From Streptomyces verrucosisporus (GTDB lineage: Bacteria > Actinomycetota > Actinomycetes > Streptomycetales > Streptomycetaceae): a DNA stretch of 64,000 nucleotides. Position numbers and translations under genes: made by a program. The DNA lies in contig NZ_JADEYH010000023.1 of the NCBI RefSeq assembly GCF_017114865.1, forward strand, positions 1 through 64,000, given 5' to 3'. The stretch's first letter is position 1; every line of letters begins with the position of its first letter. Shown piece by piece: positions 63,305 through 64,000 of this stretch. The notes under the pieces were generated by a model that was not told where the DNA came from, ran no database searches, and saw only the letters and a program-made list of their open reading frames with translations.

Positions 63305-63972
63305 GAGCCCGAGCCTTTCCGGTCGTGCGACTCCTCGGGTGCGGCGGCGCCGTTCGCGCCCGCCGGGACCAGCCCGCGCTCGCGGGCGTAGTCCTCCAGC
63401 ATGCCGCGCAACTGCCTGCGGCCACGGTGCAGACGGGACATCACCGTGCCGATGGGCGTCCCCATGATGTCCGCGATCTCCTTGTACGCAAACCCCTCGA
63501 CGTCCGCGAGGTAGACCGCGATCCGGAACTCCTCGGGGATGGCCTGGAGCGCCTCCTTCACGTCCGAGTCGGGCAGCCGGTCCAGCGCCTGCGACTCGGC
63601 CGATCGCAGCCCGGTCGACATGTGCGACTCGGCGCGCGCGAGCTGCCAGTCCTCGATCTCCTCGGCCGCGCTGCGCTGCGGTTCGCGCTGCTTCTTGCGG
63701 TACGAGTTGATGAAGGTGTTGGTGAGGATGCGGTACAGCCACGCCTTGAGGTTGGTGCCCTCGCGGAACTGGTGGAAGGACGCGTACGCCTTCGCGTACG
63801 TCTCCTGCACCAGGTCCTCCGCGTCCGCGGGGTTGCGCGTCATGCGCAGCGCGGCGGAGTACATCTGGTCCAGGAAGGCGAGGGCGTCCCGTTCGAAGCG
63901 GGCGCTCCGTTCGGCGTCCGTCTCCACGGGTTCCCTGGGCGCGGCGTCGTCGGTCGCGGCGACCGGACCCAC
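63301..63972 (-). CDS. sigR: Thiol-oxidative-stress sigma factor SigR
   Basis: 223 residues, ECF family. Region 2: FLDQMYSAALRMTRNPADAEDLVQETYAKAY and the FREGTNLKAWLYRILTN helix. Region 4: EGFAYKEIADIMGTPIGTVMSRLHRGR. GTG 63972 matches the usual short form, but GGAGGAG directly abuts it and the frame stays open to the window edge. In S. coelicolor an upstream start gives a longer, unstable form made after oxidation; that extension would lie outside this window. Operon with rsrA. Confidence 0.95.
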   Translation of the reverse strand: MGPVAATDDAAPREPVETDAERSARFERDALAFLDQMYSAALRMTRNPADAEDLVQETYAKAYASFHQFREGTNLKAWLYRILTNTFINSYRKKQREPQRSAAEEIEDWQLARAESHMSTGLRSAESQALDRLPDSDVKEALQAIPEEFRIAVYLADVEGFAYKEIADIMGTPIGTVMSRLHRGRRQLRGMLEDYARERGLVPAGANGAAAPEESHDRKGSGS

Positions 63973-64000
63973 CTCCTCCGATGCGGCTTCGAGTCCGTTG

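Overview
The window is chromosomal DNA of a Streptomyces or close relative. Base composition is very GC-rich with GTG and TTG starts, many 4-bp start/stop overlaps, long terminator hairpins and one visible TTA codon. It carries lineage-typical genes: a conservon operon, nickel superoxide dismutase with its protease, sigH with its anti-sigma factor, wblE, the das chitobiose locus, a B12-riboswitch-controlled nrdAB pair and sigR-rsrA. From memory, gene order between lon and sigR follows the S. coelicolor chromosome closely, apart from a 6-7 kb insertion after sodN.

0.1-6.6 kb: NUDIX hydrolase; secreted AA10 polysaccharide monooxygenase under a perfect CebR box and carrying a TTA codon; secreted SH3 protein; frameshifted DUF3291 gene; AurF-like diiron oxygenase with a TetR regulator; two poorly known genes. 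6.6-12.5 kb: a conservon (sensor-kinase-like, roadblock, DUF742, GTPase) followed by a styrene-monooxygenase-like flavoprotein, all on the minus strand. 12.9-25.6 kb: PP2C-like protein, Lon protease behind an HspR-type operator, a spermidine-synthase-like protein, a two-component pair, the fused 2-oxoglutarate decarboxylase/dehydrogenase Kgd, a DUF6104 protein and a DUF4097-PadR pair with a 36-bp dyad on its first start codon.

25.7-33.9 kb: zinc-free quinone-oxidoreductase-type MDR enzyme, a polar amino-acid ABC importer, malic enzyme, methyltransferase, CGNR zinc-finger regulator, sodX and sodN. 33.9-40.3 kb: decayed integrative element. It has a tyrosine integrase ending 7 bp from sodN, an XRE gene split in frame by an IS605-type TnpA/TnpB element, a relaxase lacking its N-terminus, a regularly spaced operator-like array, a 46-bp perfect palindrome and an intact XRE-TPR regulator. 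A DUF2267 gene follows.

41.5-64 kb: PLP deaminase-like enzyme, prsH-sigH, membrane protein, diacylglycerol-kinase-type enzyme, wblE with a CRP-like site, PdtaS-like sensor kinase, dasDCBA and dasR with DasR boxes, DUF3311 protein, frameshifted GNAT acetyltransferase, NrdR boxes plus B12 riboswitch plus nrdAB, secreted M15 carboxypeptidase, peptide deformylase, TPR protein, rsrA and sigR. The sigR frame is still open at the window edge.

The main themes are carbon sensing (CebR, DasR, CRP-like sites), stress and redox control (HspR-lon, SigH, SigR-RsrA, WblE, Ni-SOD) and central metabolism (Kgd, malic enzyme, ribonucleotide reductase). I saw no tRNA, rRNA, CRISPR array or secondary-metabolite cluster. 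The least ordinary part is 33.9-40.3 kb.
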